DNA of 28,411 bases. It comes from Litorivivens sp041625495. GTDB taxonomy: Bacteria > Pseudomonadota > Gammaproteobacteria > Pseudomonadales > Spongiibacteraceae. The stretch lies in assembly GCF_041625495.1 (NCBI RefSeq), contig NZ_JBFJTH010000036.1, positions 1-28,411 on the forward strand, in the 5' to 3' direction. A model generated the notes under the pieces. The model did no database searches. It was given only the letters and a program-made list of their open reading frames with translations, and was not told the origin of the DNA. Position numbers and translations under genes: made by a program. This document shows positions 9,394 through 17,475 of this stretch, piece by piece. How positions within the stretch are numbered: the first letter of the stretch is position 1; each line of letters starts with the position of its first letter.

Positions 9394-10839
9394 CTATGAC
9401 TGTGCTGCGGCCTGACGCCCTGCCAGGCGACCAAAAAAAGTGACATCGGCTACCGACATACCGCTGGCATATCCCGCCGATGTTCTGGGAATACCCGCAA
9501 CCGTTCTGCCAGCAGCAAACAAGCCCTCTACTGCGCTGCCATCAGGGCGCAGTACTTCGCCCGTTGGTTTAACCTCCAGTCCGCCGAGGGTAAATACCGG
9601 CGGTTTTATTTGATCTAGCGCGTAACTGACCAGCGCATAGGGCGGTTCATCCAGTGGCATCAACCAATCCGACGCTTTGTGAAAAAGCGGATCCTGCCCC
9701 AGCGCTGCATTCTGATTGTAATAATCCACCGTATGTTGCAGGTTGCCTGCGGGGAGTCCGCTCTCAGATTCCACCTCTTCAACCGTTTCACCAACCGCAA
9801 CAATATCCACGTTTAGATACGCCGGCCGTTCAAAATGGCGATTGTCGATGAACATGAAAATACGTCCCTGACTCTGCTGGATTGCATAGTGCCCCAGCCG
9901 CGCCAGGTAGACATCTTCGTTAATAAAGCGTTGCCCCTGCTCATTCACAAAAATGCCGTAGGTAAGCTGGGCCGGCGGGTAATGGGCAATGCCGACAAAG
10001 GCTTCGCCCATATTGATCAAATTTCCACCGGCTGCCTGCCCCAGACGTATTCCATCGCCCCGATCGCCGGGGTTACCGTGGCGGGTCGCAATCCCATCCA
10101 AGGTCGGGAGATGCTTACGCGTCATTGCTTCGTTCATGATAAAGCCGCCAGTACACAGCACGACACCGCGGTGCGCACGAATCAGCACCTGCCGGTTATC
10201 GATTCTGGCGGCAGCTCCTACGACGCGCTTTTGCTCATCCTGAACCAGGGCCGTGATACGGGCATCGCAAAGAATATTGACTCCGGATTCACGCACCCTT
10301 TCCAACAGATGCCCCATAAATACCAGACCACCGCTGTGATCGGCATCTGCAGGTAGGTGTCCACGTGGTGCCGCCTGCGCCATCTCGACAAAAGGCCAGG
10401 CCCGCTCATTGCCGGTGTACTGCAGAGAATCGCCGGTCATGGCAACTACATCTCTACCGTCATAAAAACCGCGTTTGTAGGGCACACCAAGGGACTCGGC
10501 CCAGTCAAAATGCTCCACCGCGCCGTCGCAGAACAGACGCAGCCTGTTCTCGTCGCAATTGTCCCCAAAGCAGGCTTTCAGATAGTTATAAAAATTGTCT
10601 GGCGAATCGGCTATGCCGAGATCGCGCTGCAGCCTGGTGCCACCACCGAGGTACATCTCGCAGGCTGACATCTGAGTAGAACCACCACCGCCGCTTGAAG
10701 ATTCCAGCACCGTAACCGCAGCACCCGCTCGCCTTGCTTCAAGAGCGGCACTGGCACCGGCACCGCCCAGCCCGGCAACGAGCACATCGGTTTCCAAGTC
10801 AAAAGCCTCTACGCCACTCAGGGGAATAATATCGCTCAC
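9394..10839 (-). CDS. FAD-binding dehydrogenase, KstD/fumarate-reductase flavoprotein family
   Basis: From the GTG at 10837-10839 the product is 481 residues; a TTG at 10869 would add ten residues, but neither has a good ribosome-binding site. Near the N-terminus is the Rossmann motif DVLVAGLGGAGASAALEA (GxGxxG at about 23-28) with the acidic end of strand 2 in VTVLE, followed by a glycine-rich SSSGGGGSTQMS. The C-terminal FAD-closing block is FTLGGLEVKPTGEVL then GLFAAGRTVAGIPRTSAGYA, as in 3-ketosteroid dehydrogenases, fumarate reductases and related flavin dehydrogenases. No signal peptide is seen, so it is probably cytoplasmic, and no heme or Fe-S partner subunit is adjacent. Such enzymes desaturate or reduce a ring or enone next to a carbonyl. 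As first gene of the receptor operon it may act on the imported compound. Substrate assignment to a steroid is only a possibility. Confidence 0.85.
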   Translation of the reverse strand: MSDIIPLSGVEAFDLETDVLVAGLGGAGASAALEARRAGAAVTVLESSSGGGGSTQMSACEMYLGGGTRLQRDLGIADSPDNFYNYLKACFGDNCDENRLRLFCDGAVEHFDWAESLGVPYKRGFYDGRDVVAMTGDSLQYTGNERAWPFVEMAQAAPRGHLPADADHSGGLVFMGHLLERVRESGVNILCDARITALVQDEQKRVVGAAARIDNRQVLIRAHRGVVLCTGGFIMNEAMTRKHLPTLDGIATRHGNPGDRGDGIRLGQAAGGNLINMGEAFVGIAHYPPAQLTYGIFVNEQGQRFINEDVYLARLGHYAIQQSQGRIFMFIDNRHFERPAYLNVDIVAVGETVEEVESESGLPAGNLQHTVDYYNQNAALGQDPLFHKASDWLMPLDEPPYALVSYALDQIKPPVFTLGGLEVKPTGEVLRPDGSAVEGLFAAGRTVAGIPRTSAGYASGMSVADVTFFGRLAGRQAAAQS

Positions 10840-10869
10840 TGTGTTTTCGCCGTTGTTATCTCGTTTCAA

Positions 10870-11171
10870 TTGCTATTTGCAGGCGATATCTATATCACAG
10901 AAACATTTCTATTGGTATGTTTTATAAATTCACTCGGATACAACCGGCAGGCACGACAGATTCGACCAGCGCAACTTGCGTGAGCGGACAATGTAAATCC
11001 TAGGACAGGAGACTGAATGATAGGAGGGAGAAGGTTACCGCTTGAGCTCCATCTGGGGATTCGCAACTAAAGCTGTGTTACCCGATAAAATGACGCCCCG
11101 AATCGACAGAGCGCCATTTGTTTTAGGGACAAGCTCCTACACCCTGTGCAAGAGCCTAGCAGTAGTGCCAA
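10870..11171. other. 300-bp intergenic region upstream of the flavoprotein operon
   Basis: I find no plausible gene here. The part next to the flavoprotein gene (10881-10930) is AT-rich and holds three dyads: GATAT-CT-ATATC (10885-10896), AGAAA-CA-TTTCT (10899-10910) and AACAT-N10-ATGTT (10902-10921). No convincing -35/-10 pair could be placed. The P450 gene ends at 11172 on the same strand, and no T-tailed terminator is visible behind it. Confidence 0.5.
10902..10921. promoter_or_regulatory. Candidate operator, AACAT-N10-ATGTT (site A)
   Basis: AACAT (10902-10906) and ATGTT (10917-10921) form an inverted repeat with 10 nt between, extendable by one base to AAACAT/ATGTTT. It lies 63 bp upstream of the GTG start of the flavoprotein/receptor operon. 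The same arms with the same spacing occur at 12551-12570 in the P450/MDR divergent region, which suggests a shared regulator. Confidence 0.45.
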
Positions 11172-12431
11172 TCAGGCCGCGGCGCGTGTTTCCGGGTCAA
11201 AGGTGATAGGCATCGCTTTAATGGTATTGATAAAGAAAGAGCGCATGTAAGTCACATCACCGGCAAACTTGGGGTTGCGCAAACGCGGAATCATTTCTTC
11301 AAAAATAATACGCAGCTCAAGTCGCGCCAAGTTCATACCCAGACAGAAATGCTCTCCAATACCAAAAGCGCGGTGCTCGCGATTAATAGCCTGATGGCGC
11401 TTGTGGCGGTGAATATCGAACTTCATCGCATCGTCGCCAAACACATCTTCATCGTGATTGACCGCGTGATAGTGCAACACCACTTTCTCGCCCTTCTTGA
11501 TGTTATAGCCGTTCCACTCGATATCCTGCGTAGCGGTACGACGCATCGCGATAAACGCGGTGTTATAGCGCAGCATTTCTTCTACGGCCATTGGAATATC
11601 TTCCGGGTGGTCAACCAGATGCTGCAGCTGATCCGGGTTCTCCATCAACAGTCGCATGCCGTGGGCTGTGGCCGTACGGGTACTCTCGTTGCCACCTACC
11701 ATAATCAGGATAAACATCCAGGCGAACATTTCTTCGGTCACTTTGACGCCATCAACTTCGCCTTCAAGCAAGGCCTGAACCACCTGGCTTGTGGGGTTCT
11801 CGCGCTGTTTTTTAGCCAGCTCAATGGCATACATGATAACTTCCATTGAAACAGCGTTGCCTTCATCAATGCCGGTTGCGACATCAGGATCATCGGCGAA
11901 GGCCATTACGTTGGTCCACTCAAAAAACTGCTTGCGATCTTCCTGGGGTACGCCCAGCACCTCCAGGATTGCAATCAATGGCAGCTCAGCCGCCACATCT
12001 TCAACAAACTCACACTCACCTTTGGCTGCCACTCGATCAACAATCGCTTTAGCCTGCGCCCGCAGCCAAGGCTCCATCGCGGCTACTGCCCGAGGTGTAA
12101 AGGCGTCACGCACTACCTTGCGGTACTTCATGTGCCGAGGGGGATCCATCGAGATGATGAAGTTTTCGTTCATCACCTCCTGAATAGCCGCCTGCTCAGG
12201 CGGCATTTCCATCGGGAATGGCCCTTTTTCAGCGGAAGAGAAGAGATCCGGGTTCTGGGAAACAAAATCCAGCGCATCGCGTTTAACCGCCGCCCAGTAG
12301 GGCACGCCATTGTCAGGGTCATCAAATTTCACAAAAGAGCCCTGCTGGCGCAGCTTGCCAAGGTCGGCATAAGGCATGCCGTTAACATAGGCATCCAAAT
12401 CCAGCAGGTGGGTAAACGGACATTGACTCAT
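11172..12431 (-). CDS. Cytochrome P450 monooxygenase
   Basis: This is a 419-residue soluble bacterial P450. The start chosen is the ATG at 12429-12431, preceded by GGAAGGGAAG at good spacing; an upstream GTG at 12482 lacks this. Visible landmarks are the I-helix GGNEST (246-251), the K-helix E285-x-x-R288, and the heme loop FGIGEHFCLG with the thiolate ligand Cys363. There is no membrane anchor, so it would draw electrons from a ferredoxin and reductase, neither encoded here. The residue aligned with the oxygen-activating Thr252 of P450cam is Ser250. The overall look is of the CYP125/CYP142-like bacterial group that hydroxylates sterol side chains, terpenoids or alkanes; the substrate cannot be read from sequence. 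The gene diverges from the MDR/LLM/molybdoenzyme operon with dyad elements between them. Confidence 0.93.
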   Translation of the reverse strand: MSQCPFTHLLDLDAYVNGMPYADLGKLRQQGSFVKFDDPDNGVPYWAAVKRDALDFVSQNPDLFSSAEKGPFPMEMPPEQAAIQEVMNENFIISMDPPRHMKYRKVVRDAFTPRAVAAMEPWLRAQAKAIVDRVAAKGECEFVEDVAAELPLIAILEVLGVPQEDRKQFFEWTNVMAFADDPDVATGIDEGNAVSMEVIMYAIELAKKQRENPTSQVVQALLEGEVDGVKVTEEMFAWMFILIMVGGNESTRTATAHGMRLLMENPDQLQHLVDHPEDIPMAVEEMLRYNTAFIAMRRTATQDIEWNGYNIKKGEKVVLHYHAVNHDEDVFGDDAMKFDIHRHKRHQAINREHRAFGIGEHFCLGMNLARLELRIIFEEMIPRLRNPKFAGDVTYMRSFFINTIKAMPITFDPETRAAA

Positions 12432-12550
12432 AGGTACTTCCCTTCCAAGTTGTGGTTTCTCATCGCTTTTTTTGAGGCTCACGAGCGCCCGTAACGGGGT
12501 TTTCTGCCGCTATTTAACGATTTGGTAATCTACGCTACCACAACCACAAT

Positions 12551-12570
12551 AACATTTTGGTTAAAATGTT
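12551..12570. promoter_or_regulatory. Candidate operator, perfect palindrome AACATTTT-GGTT-AAAATGTT (site B)
   Basis: Eight-base arms are perfectly complementary around a 4-nt centre. The site sits in the 246-bp divergent region, about 120 bp upstream of the P450 start and 107 bp upstream of the MDR start. Its outer arms, AACAT and ATGTT with N10 between, match site A at 10902-10921. Confidence 0.55.
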
Positions 12571-12588
12571 TTTATGTGCAGCCGGCTT

Positions 12589-12604
12589 ATTACTGTATCG
12601 TAAT
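12589..12604. promoter_or_regulatory. Minor dyad ATTAC-N6-GTAAT
   Basis: ATTAC (12589-12593) and GTAAT (12600-12604) form a short inverted repeat just upstream of the predicted MDR promoter. It could be a second protein-binding site, but five-base arms are easily found by chance. Confidence 0.25.
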
Positions 12605-12614
12605 CATAAAGCCT

Positions 12615-12643
12615 TTGACCAATGGCGCCAGCTTTCCTAGATT
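12615..12643 (+). promoter_or_regulatory. Predicted promoter of the MDR/LLM/molybdoenzyme operon
   Basis: TTGACC (12615-12620) and TAGATT (12638-12643) are separated by 17 nt, a good -35 with a moderate -10. Transcription would start near 12650, about 28 nt before the ATG at 12678. Confidence 0.5.
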
Positions 12644-12677
12644 GCGCGCTACTTAAACGGCCTTGAAAGTTTAGACC

Positions 12678-13709
12678 ATGCAGTGGAAACACGTTGACAT
12701 CAGCGCCTTTGGCGGCCCCGAAAACATCAAGGTTATTACGGAAGATACCCTGCCACAGCCCGCACCTGGTCAGGTACGGGTAAAAGTACTGACCGCAGGC
12801 ACCGGCTTCACAGACACCGTTATTCGCCAGGGCCAGTACGTCGACGTCAAAGACAAGCCTCCCTTCACCCTCGGCTACGACTGGTTCGGCCTGATAGATG
12901 CCGTGGGCAGTGGCGTTACCCAATTCAAGGTGGGCGACCCTGTTGCAGACATGTCGGTGATTGGCGGCTACACCCAATATCTGTGCGTAGACGCGGAGCG
13001 GGTGATTCCCTGCCCAGAAGGCCTGAACCCTGCGTCAGCGGTGTGCATGATTCTGTCGTATACCACGGCCTACCAGATGCTGACCCGGGAATGTTCACTG
13101 AAATCTGGCGACAGCATTCTGGTACATGCCGCCGGCGGTGCAGTGGGCACCGCTCTGCTGGAACTCGGCCGCGAAATGGGTCTCAAGGTTTATGGCACAG
13201 CGTCGAAGGGCAAACATTGCCTCGTGAAACACTACGGCGCCATACCCATCGATTACCACAATGAAGATTTTGTCGAGCGCATAGCACAAGAAACCGGTGG
13301 CAAAGGCGTACAGGCCGTGTTTGACACCATCGGCGGCAAGTACTGGTCTCGCTCCTATCGTTGCGTAGCCAAAGGCGGCAAGCTGGTCGGGTTTGGCGCT
13401 CTACAGGTCACAACCGGCGAAGAAAAGATTCCAAGCTTGCTGTTCGGCTTTTTGAAGCTGCTCGCTCTGTGGCCGATGCTGCCCGATGGCAAAAGTAGTG
13501 GCTTTTACAATATCCAGACCCGTCGCGGCAAGAAACCGGAAGAGTTCAAGGAAGACGTTGCAACGCTCATGCAATGGCTGAAACAGGAGCGCCTTAAACC
13601 TGCAGTCGCTGCCATCCGCCCGTTGACCGACGCTGCCGACGTACACCGCCAGATAGACAAAGGCGAAATTGCCGGCAAGGTGATATTGGACTGCCAGCAA
13701 ACAGATTGA
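12678..13709 (+). CDS. MDR-family NAD(P)H:quinone oxidoreductase-like protein
   Basis: This 343-residue medium-chain dehydrogenase/reductase has a GroES-like N-terminal half with VRVKVLTAGTGFTDTVIRQG and GYDWFG (about 66-71), and a Rossmann half with the nucleotide loop AAGGAVG (151-157) and VFDTIGGKYW. Catalytic and structural zinc cysteine sets are absent, which places it with zinc-independent quinone/enone reductases and away from alcohol dehydrogenases. It probably reduces an alpha,beta-unsaturated carbonyl or a quinone with NADPH. It is the first gene of a plus-strand operon with an LLM oxidoreductase (30-bp gap) and a molybdoenzyme. The ribosome-binding site before its ATG is weak. Confidence 0.88.
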   Translation: MQWKHVDISAFGGPENIKVITEDTLPQPAPGQVRVKVLTAGTGFTDTVIRQGQYVDVKDKPPFTLGYDWFGLIDAVGSGVTQFKVGDPVADMSVIGGYTQYLCVDAERVIPCPEGLNPASAVCMILSYTTAYQMLTRECSLKSGDSILVHAAGGAVGTALLELGREMGLKVYGTASKGKHCLVKHYGAIPIDYHNEDFVERIAQETGGKGVQAVFDTIGGKYWSRSYRCVAKGGKLVGFGALQVTTGEEKIPSLLFGFLKLLALWPMLPDGKSSGFYNIQTRRGKKPEEFKEDVATLMQWLKQERLKPAVAAIRPLTDAADVHRQIDKGEIAGKVILDCQQTD

Positions 13710-13739
13710 CTATCTAGCACCTACTAGAGGGGAAGCAAG

Positions 13740-14603
13740 ATGAAGTTCTGGCAATGTCTGTCAATGATCGACATGGATGAACTGCCAACTCTCGCAACAC
13801 ACGCCGAGGACCTTGGATTTGAAGGTGTCACCCTGGGCGAACACCTAATTACCTTTGCCGAACAATACGAACACTACGACTACAGCAAAAACAGTCTCAT
13901 ACGCTGGTATCCCGAAACTCACTGGCCGGAACCCTGGGTTGAAATTGGCGCGTTGTCACAGGTCACCAAGACCCTTAAATTTCTCAATACGCTCTATGTG
14001 TTGCCGATGCGAGATCCTTTTCAGGCCGCCAAGCTAATCTCCACGGCAGCCAATCTTTGCGGCGACCGCCTGCTTCTCGGTGTCGGCATAGGTTGGCAAA
14101 AATCGGAATTTGAGTTGGTCGGCCAGAATTTTCATGACCGAGGAAAACGCACCGACGAAATGCTGACGGTGATGAAAATGTTATGGACTGGCGACAATGC
14201 TTCGTTTGACGGGGAGTACTATCAATTCCCTCCCCTGCAAATGTCTCCGGGCCTGAAACACCGTCTTCCCATTTGTATCGGCGGCTTCAGTGAGCCCGCC
14301 TTGCGCCGCGCAGCTCGCAACGATGGCTGGGTGGGCGCTCAGCACGAGATGAAGGATGTCGAACAGCTGCTACCAACATTAAAGCGGTTTCGCGCCGATT
14401 CCGGACTGCCCTGGGAGGGTTTCGAGGTGGCGCTGGCGCTATACGATAATTCCCCCGCCAATTTAGAGCGCTGTAAAGAACTTGGTGTCACAATGCTTTA
14501 CCGCGAAGCGTTTTGCGACAAAAACGGCATGGCCAGTACCATGACCCTGGACGACAAATTGCGCGACATGGAGCACTTTGCCAAACAGTTTATCCACACC
14601 TGA
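13740..14603 (+). CDS. LLM-class (luciferase-like) flavin-dependent oxidoreductase 1
   Basis: The 287-residue protein has the bacterial-luciferase TIM-barrel pattern: AEDLGFEGVTLGEHL near residues 22-36, FLNTLYVLPMRDPFQAAK (about 81-98), RLLLGVGIGWQKSEFELVGQ (about 109-128), FHDRGKRTDEML, then PICIGGFSEPALRRAARNDGW. The GVGIGW-x-x-xE block is typical of F420/FMN-binding LLM enzymes. It would use a reduced flavin (FMNH2) or F420H2 for oxygenation or hydride transfer; the sequence does not decide which. The start is backed by GAGGGGAAG 6 nt upstream. It sits between the MDR gene and the molybdopterin oxidoreductase (40-bp gap). Confidence 0.9.
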   Translation: MKFWQCLSMIDMDELPTLATHAEDLGFEGVTLGEHLITFAEQYEHYDYSKNSLIRWYPETHWPEPWVEIGALSQVTKTLKFLNTLYVLPMRDPFQAAKLISTAANLCGDRLLLGVGIGWQKSEFELVGQNFHDRGKRTDEMLTVMKMLWTGDNASFDGEYYQFPPLQMSPGLKHRLPICIGGFSEPALRRAARNDGWVGAQHEMKDVEQLLPTLKRFRADSGLPWEGFEVALALYDNSPANLERCKELGVTMLYREAFCDKNGMASTMTLDDKLRDMEHFAKQFIHT

Positions 14604-14643
14604 TATTTCGAATTGATCAATGCGGTCGATAAGAGGTAACACG

Positions 14644-16830
14644 ATGCCCACCACCCAAACCACCTTTTGCCGCATATGCGAAAATCAGTGCGGACTAATA
14701 GTTACTGTCGAAAACAACGCTATCACAAAGGTTGAGCCTGACAAGGCGCACGTAGTCTCTAAAGGCTTTGCCTGCATCAAAGGCCTCAGCATCGAAAAAA
14801 TGCGTACGACGGCAGACCGGATCACGACACCACTGAAGAAAACTGACAGTGGGTTTGAGGCTATCAGTTGGGAGCAGGCACTGTGCGAAATTGGCGAAAA
14901 AATCTGCGCCCTGCGCGATCGCCACGGTGACGAATCTGTCGGCGCCTACTTCGGCAATCCAATCAGTTTCAGCCCCCTGATGCCGATATTCTGGACAGCC
15001 TTTACTCAGGGTCTGAATACCCACAAGGTTTACAATACCGGCAGCCTCGACTGCAACAACAAGTTTCTTGTGAGTCAACACCTCTACGGCTCACCCATGG
15101 CCCTGACCTTTCCGGATATTGATCACATCAATTGCCTGATCATGATTGGCGCCAATCCCGCTATTTCAAAAATGAGCTTTATCAATTTGCCAGACCCGGT
15201 GCGACGACTGCAGGAAATCGAAGCTCGTGGCGGTACAGTGTTTAACGTGAACCCACGACGCACGGAAACCGCAAAAGCCGTAGGCGAGCAGGTGTATATC
15301 CGCCCCGACACCGACGTGTTTATGCTACTGGGCTTTCTCAACGAGGTTTTTGCCCGCAACGCTATTGACGCCGCGCGTGTTGCCACCCATATGAACGGAC
15401 TCGACGCACTCCGCGAACTTTGCCTGGATTGGACGCCGGAAAAACAGGCGGAAGTCACCGGCATCAGCGCCGAGCAATTACGTACGCTGGTAAACACGTA
15501 CCTAAACGCCAAAGGAGCCGCCCTCTACGGCTCTACCGGCATTAACCAAGGCAGCAATGGCACCCTCGCGTTCTGGCTGCTGGAAGTCATCAATGCACTT
15601 ACCGGCAATCTGGACCGCAGCGGCGGCAGCTTGATGGGACTGGGAATATTCGATTATGGCAAAGCAACCAAAGATGCCGACAAAAACGTTTTCCATTCAC
15701 GCATCGGTAATACCCGTAATTTTCTCGGCGCCCTGCCCGCCGCCCTGATGGCCGATGAAATCCTGCAGCCAGCGCAGGATCAGGTACGCGCCATGTTTGT
15801 ATTGTCAGGAAACCCGCTGCTCACCGCGACCAACAGTCATAAACTGGCAAAAGCGCTGGAGCAGCTGGAATTGCTGGTATGTATTGATATTGTGCGCAAT
15901 GAAACTGCGGAATACGCCGACTATATCTTACCGGGAACACACTTTACCGAACGCCCGGACATTCCCTTTTCTTTTATCAGCCTTTCAGGACTGTCACCGC
16001 GCCCCTGGTTCCAGTATACCGACCGACTGGTGACACCACCCGGCGAATGTCGCGACGAATTGTGGACAATGCGTCAACTCGCCAAAGTATGCAATGCGCC
16101 GTTCTTCGGCTCGCGAACCCTACAGGCATTGATCAACACCGGCGAGAGGCTGGGTAAACTCCCTCTCATCGGCAAAGCCTTGACCCCGATGCCTGAGCGC
16201 TTGTTGGGAATGATAGCCCGTATGGGCAAGCAGGGAGGCCTGCGTGCGCTACGAAAGTATCCACACGGCAAAGCGCTCTCGCCCATCGAAGGTAATTCCT
16301 ATTTGGGCAAGCGTGTATTGACTAAAGATGGCAAAGTGCAATTGGCGCCACAAACCTTTATCGATCTGGCTGCGCAACGTCTGCTGACAAGCTTTGACAA
16401 AGCAAAGGCTGAACAACAGCAGTTCAAATTAATCACCAAACGAGAACGCTTCAGCCACAACAGCTGGACCCATAACGACACGGCCTTTGTGAAAGGAAAA
16501 CGGCAAACTAATTATCTGTATATACACCCGCAAGACGGGCAAAAACTGGGCTGCGGCGACGGCGACCTGATTGATGTAAGCAATGCCACCGGCTGCGTGC
16601 GCCTGCCAGTGTCGCTCAGCGATGACCTTATGCCCGGTACCGTCGCATTGCCTCACGGCTGGGGTCATCAGCGCGCCAGCGGGTTGCGTGTGGCCAACAA
16701 GACTCAGGGAGTGAATGCGAATATTCTGGCGGCCGATGGACCGGACGCAATTGAGCCAATATCGGGTATGGCGCAATTTAACGGCATCACCATTTCGCTA
16801 AAGGTGGTAGGGTCTTCTGAAGTTCTATAG
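14644..16830 (+). CDS. Molybdopterin oxidoreductase (DMSO-reductase superfamily), single subunit
   Basis: The product is 728 residues from the ATG at 14644, which has AGAGGTAA just upstream; an ATG at 14620 would place that site inside the gene. An N-terminal [4Fe-4S] motif is complete: Cys9-x2-Cys12-x3-Cys16-x27-Cys44. Molybdopterin-binding segments follow: VYNTGSLDCNNKFLVSQHLY in the metal-ligand region, INCLIMIGANPAISK, VFNVNPRRTETA, and late FVLSGNPLLTATNS and YADYILPGTHFTERPD. A C-terminal dinucleotide-binding domain has LPHGWGHQRASGLRVANKTQ. No twin-arginine leader is present, so it should be cytoplasmic. The metal ligand may be the Asp or Cys of the LDC tripeptide. It ends the MDR/LLM operon and overlaps the convergent tetR by 6 bp. 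No electron-transfer subunit is adjacent. The substrate is unknown. Confidence 0.9.
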   Translation: MPTTQTTFCRICENQCGLIVTVENNAITKVEPDKAHVVSKGFACIKGLSIEKMRTTADRITTPLKKTDSGFEAISWEQALCEIGEKICALRDRHGDESVGAYFGNPISFSPLMPIFWTAFTQGLNTHKVYNTGSLDCNNKFLVSQHLYGSPMALTFPDIDHINCLIMIGANPAISKMSFINLPDPVRRLQEIEARGGTVFNVNPRRTETAKAVGEQVYIRPDTDVFMLLGFLNEVFARNAIDAARVATHMNGLDALRELCLDWTPEKQAEVTGISAEQLRTLVNTYLNAKGAALYGSTGINQGSNGTLAFWLLEVINALTGNLDRSGGSLMGLGIFDYGKATKDADKNVFHSRIGNTRNFLGALPAALMADEILQPAQDQVRAMFVLSGNPLLTATNSHKLAKALEQLELLVCIDIVRNETAEYADYILPGTHFTERPDIPFSFISLSGLSPRPWFQYTDRLVTPPGECRDELWTMRQLAKVCNAPFFGSRTLQALINTGERLGKLPLIGKALTPMPERLLGMIARMGKQGGLRALRKYPHGKALSPIEGNSYLGKRVLTKDGKVQLAPQTFIDLAAQRLLTSFDKAKAEQQQFKLITKRERFSHNSWTHNDTAFVKGKRQTNYLYIHPQDGQKLGCGDGDLIDVSNATGCVRLPVSLSDDLMPGTVALPHGWGHQRASGLRVANKTQGVNANILAADGPDAIEPISGMAQFNGITISLKVVGSSEVL

Positions 16831-17457
16831 CAAGCCCCTTAGGCCCAGCAAGGTGCGACTAACGGTTGCCTCCCAAAGCGGATTCAGATCATCCAGTGCA
16901 AGGTGCTGCATGACCGCCGGAAAATCTTCATGCGCACCGGACTTTTTTAGCTGGCTCAATATTTTTTTGTCTGCGGCCTGAAGCTCAAACATAGTAAAAC
17001 CCATTACCGCCCAAAGCAGGCTTTGCGCCTGTAATACCGCGTTCGGCAAGGTCATACCCTGAGCCACGAGTATCCTGGAGATACTATCAATCCGGCGAAC
17101 CGCACCGGGCGCGCTACCTGCCAAACCGATGATGTACAGCAACGCCGGTTGCGAGCGAATCGCCGCGCGCAGCGCATTCATCCAGTTTTCTATCTCCGTC
17201 TGCCAGTCACTGCTATGGTCATAACTGTCATCGAGCGCTGTCAAAGCACGGTCAGCCATGGCATCGAACAGAGCCTCCTTACTAGCGAAATAGGTGTAAA
17301 GGTTTCCCGGCACGGTATCCAGCGCCTGCGCGAGTTTGCGCAGAGAAAACGTTTCACCACCGCCGCCGGCAATCAGGGCCATCGCCTGATCGAGGATCTG
17401 GTCTCGCGAGAGCCTGGCGGGTCTGCCGCTGACCTGTTGTAAGGGTTTTCTGGACAC
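16825..17457 (-). CDS. TetR/AcrR-family transcriptional regulator
   Basis: From the GTG at 17455-17457 the protein is 210 residues, normal for TetR; AGGAGAG lies 8 nt upstream. The N-terminal DNA-binding domain (about 15-63) contains FSLRKLAQALDTVPGNLYTYFASKEALFDAM, the typical TetR helix-turn-helix plus YxYFxxKEAL. The rest is a helical ligand-binding domain with no recognisable ligand signature. The frame stays open 20 codons upstream (to 17517), but that stretch runs through a perfect palindrome and is better read as operator. The gene diverges from the LLM-2/phosphotransferase/SDR operon and converges with the molybdoenzyme gene, so it is the likely local repressor, responding to a pathway substrate or CoA-type intermediate. 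Confidence 0.92.
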   Translation of the reverse strand: MSRKPLQQVSGRPARLSRDQILDQAMALIAGGGGETFSLRKLAQALDTVPGNLYTYFASKEALFDAMADRALTALDDSYDHSSDWQTEIENWMNALRAAIRSQPALLYIIGLAGSAPGAVRRIDSISRILVAQGMTLPNAVLQAQSLLWAVMGFTMFELQAADKKILSQLKKSGAHEDFPAVMQHLALDDLNPLWEATVSRTLLGLRGLL

Positions 17458-17475
17458 CCTGTAATCTCTCCTGCA

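Noticed and set aside
9835..10356. Plus-strand frame of 173 codons
   Set aside because: Antisense to the FAD-dehydrogenase gene, which carries clear cofactor motifs.
11125..11145. REP-like fragment (AGGGACAAGCTCCTACACCCT region)
   Set aside because: It recalls repetitive extragenic elements of pseudomonads, but its arms pair poorly and only one copy was noticed in the window.
12561..12977. Minus-strand frame of 138 codons
   Set aside because: Antisense to the MDR gene and extends into the divergent promoter region with the palindrome.
14620..14643. Upstream ATG for the molybdoenzyme
   Set aside because: The ribosome-binding site AGAGGTAA lies inside this extension and is well placed for the ATG at 14644.
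14644..16830. Assignment as a steroid C25 dehydrogenase or formate dehydrogenase
   Set aside because: The periplasmic export signal and the beta and gamma subunits of the former are missing, and no selenocysteine or typical formate dehydrogenase ligand motif was seen.
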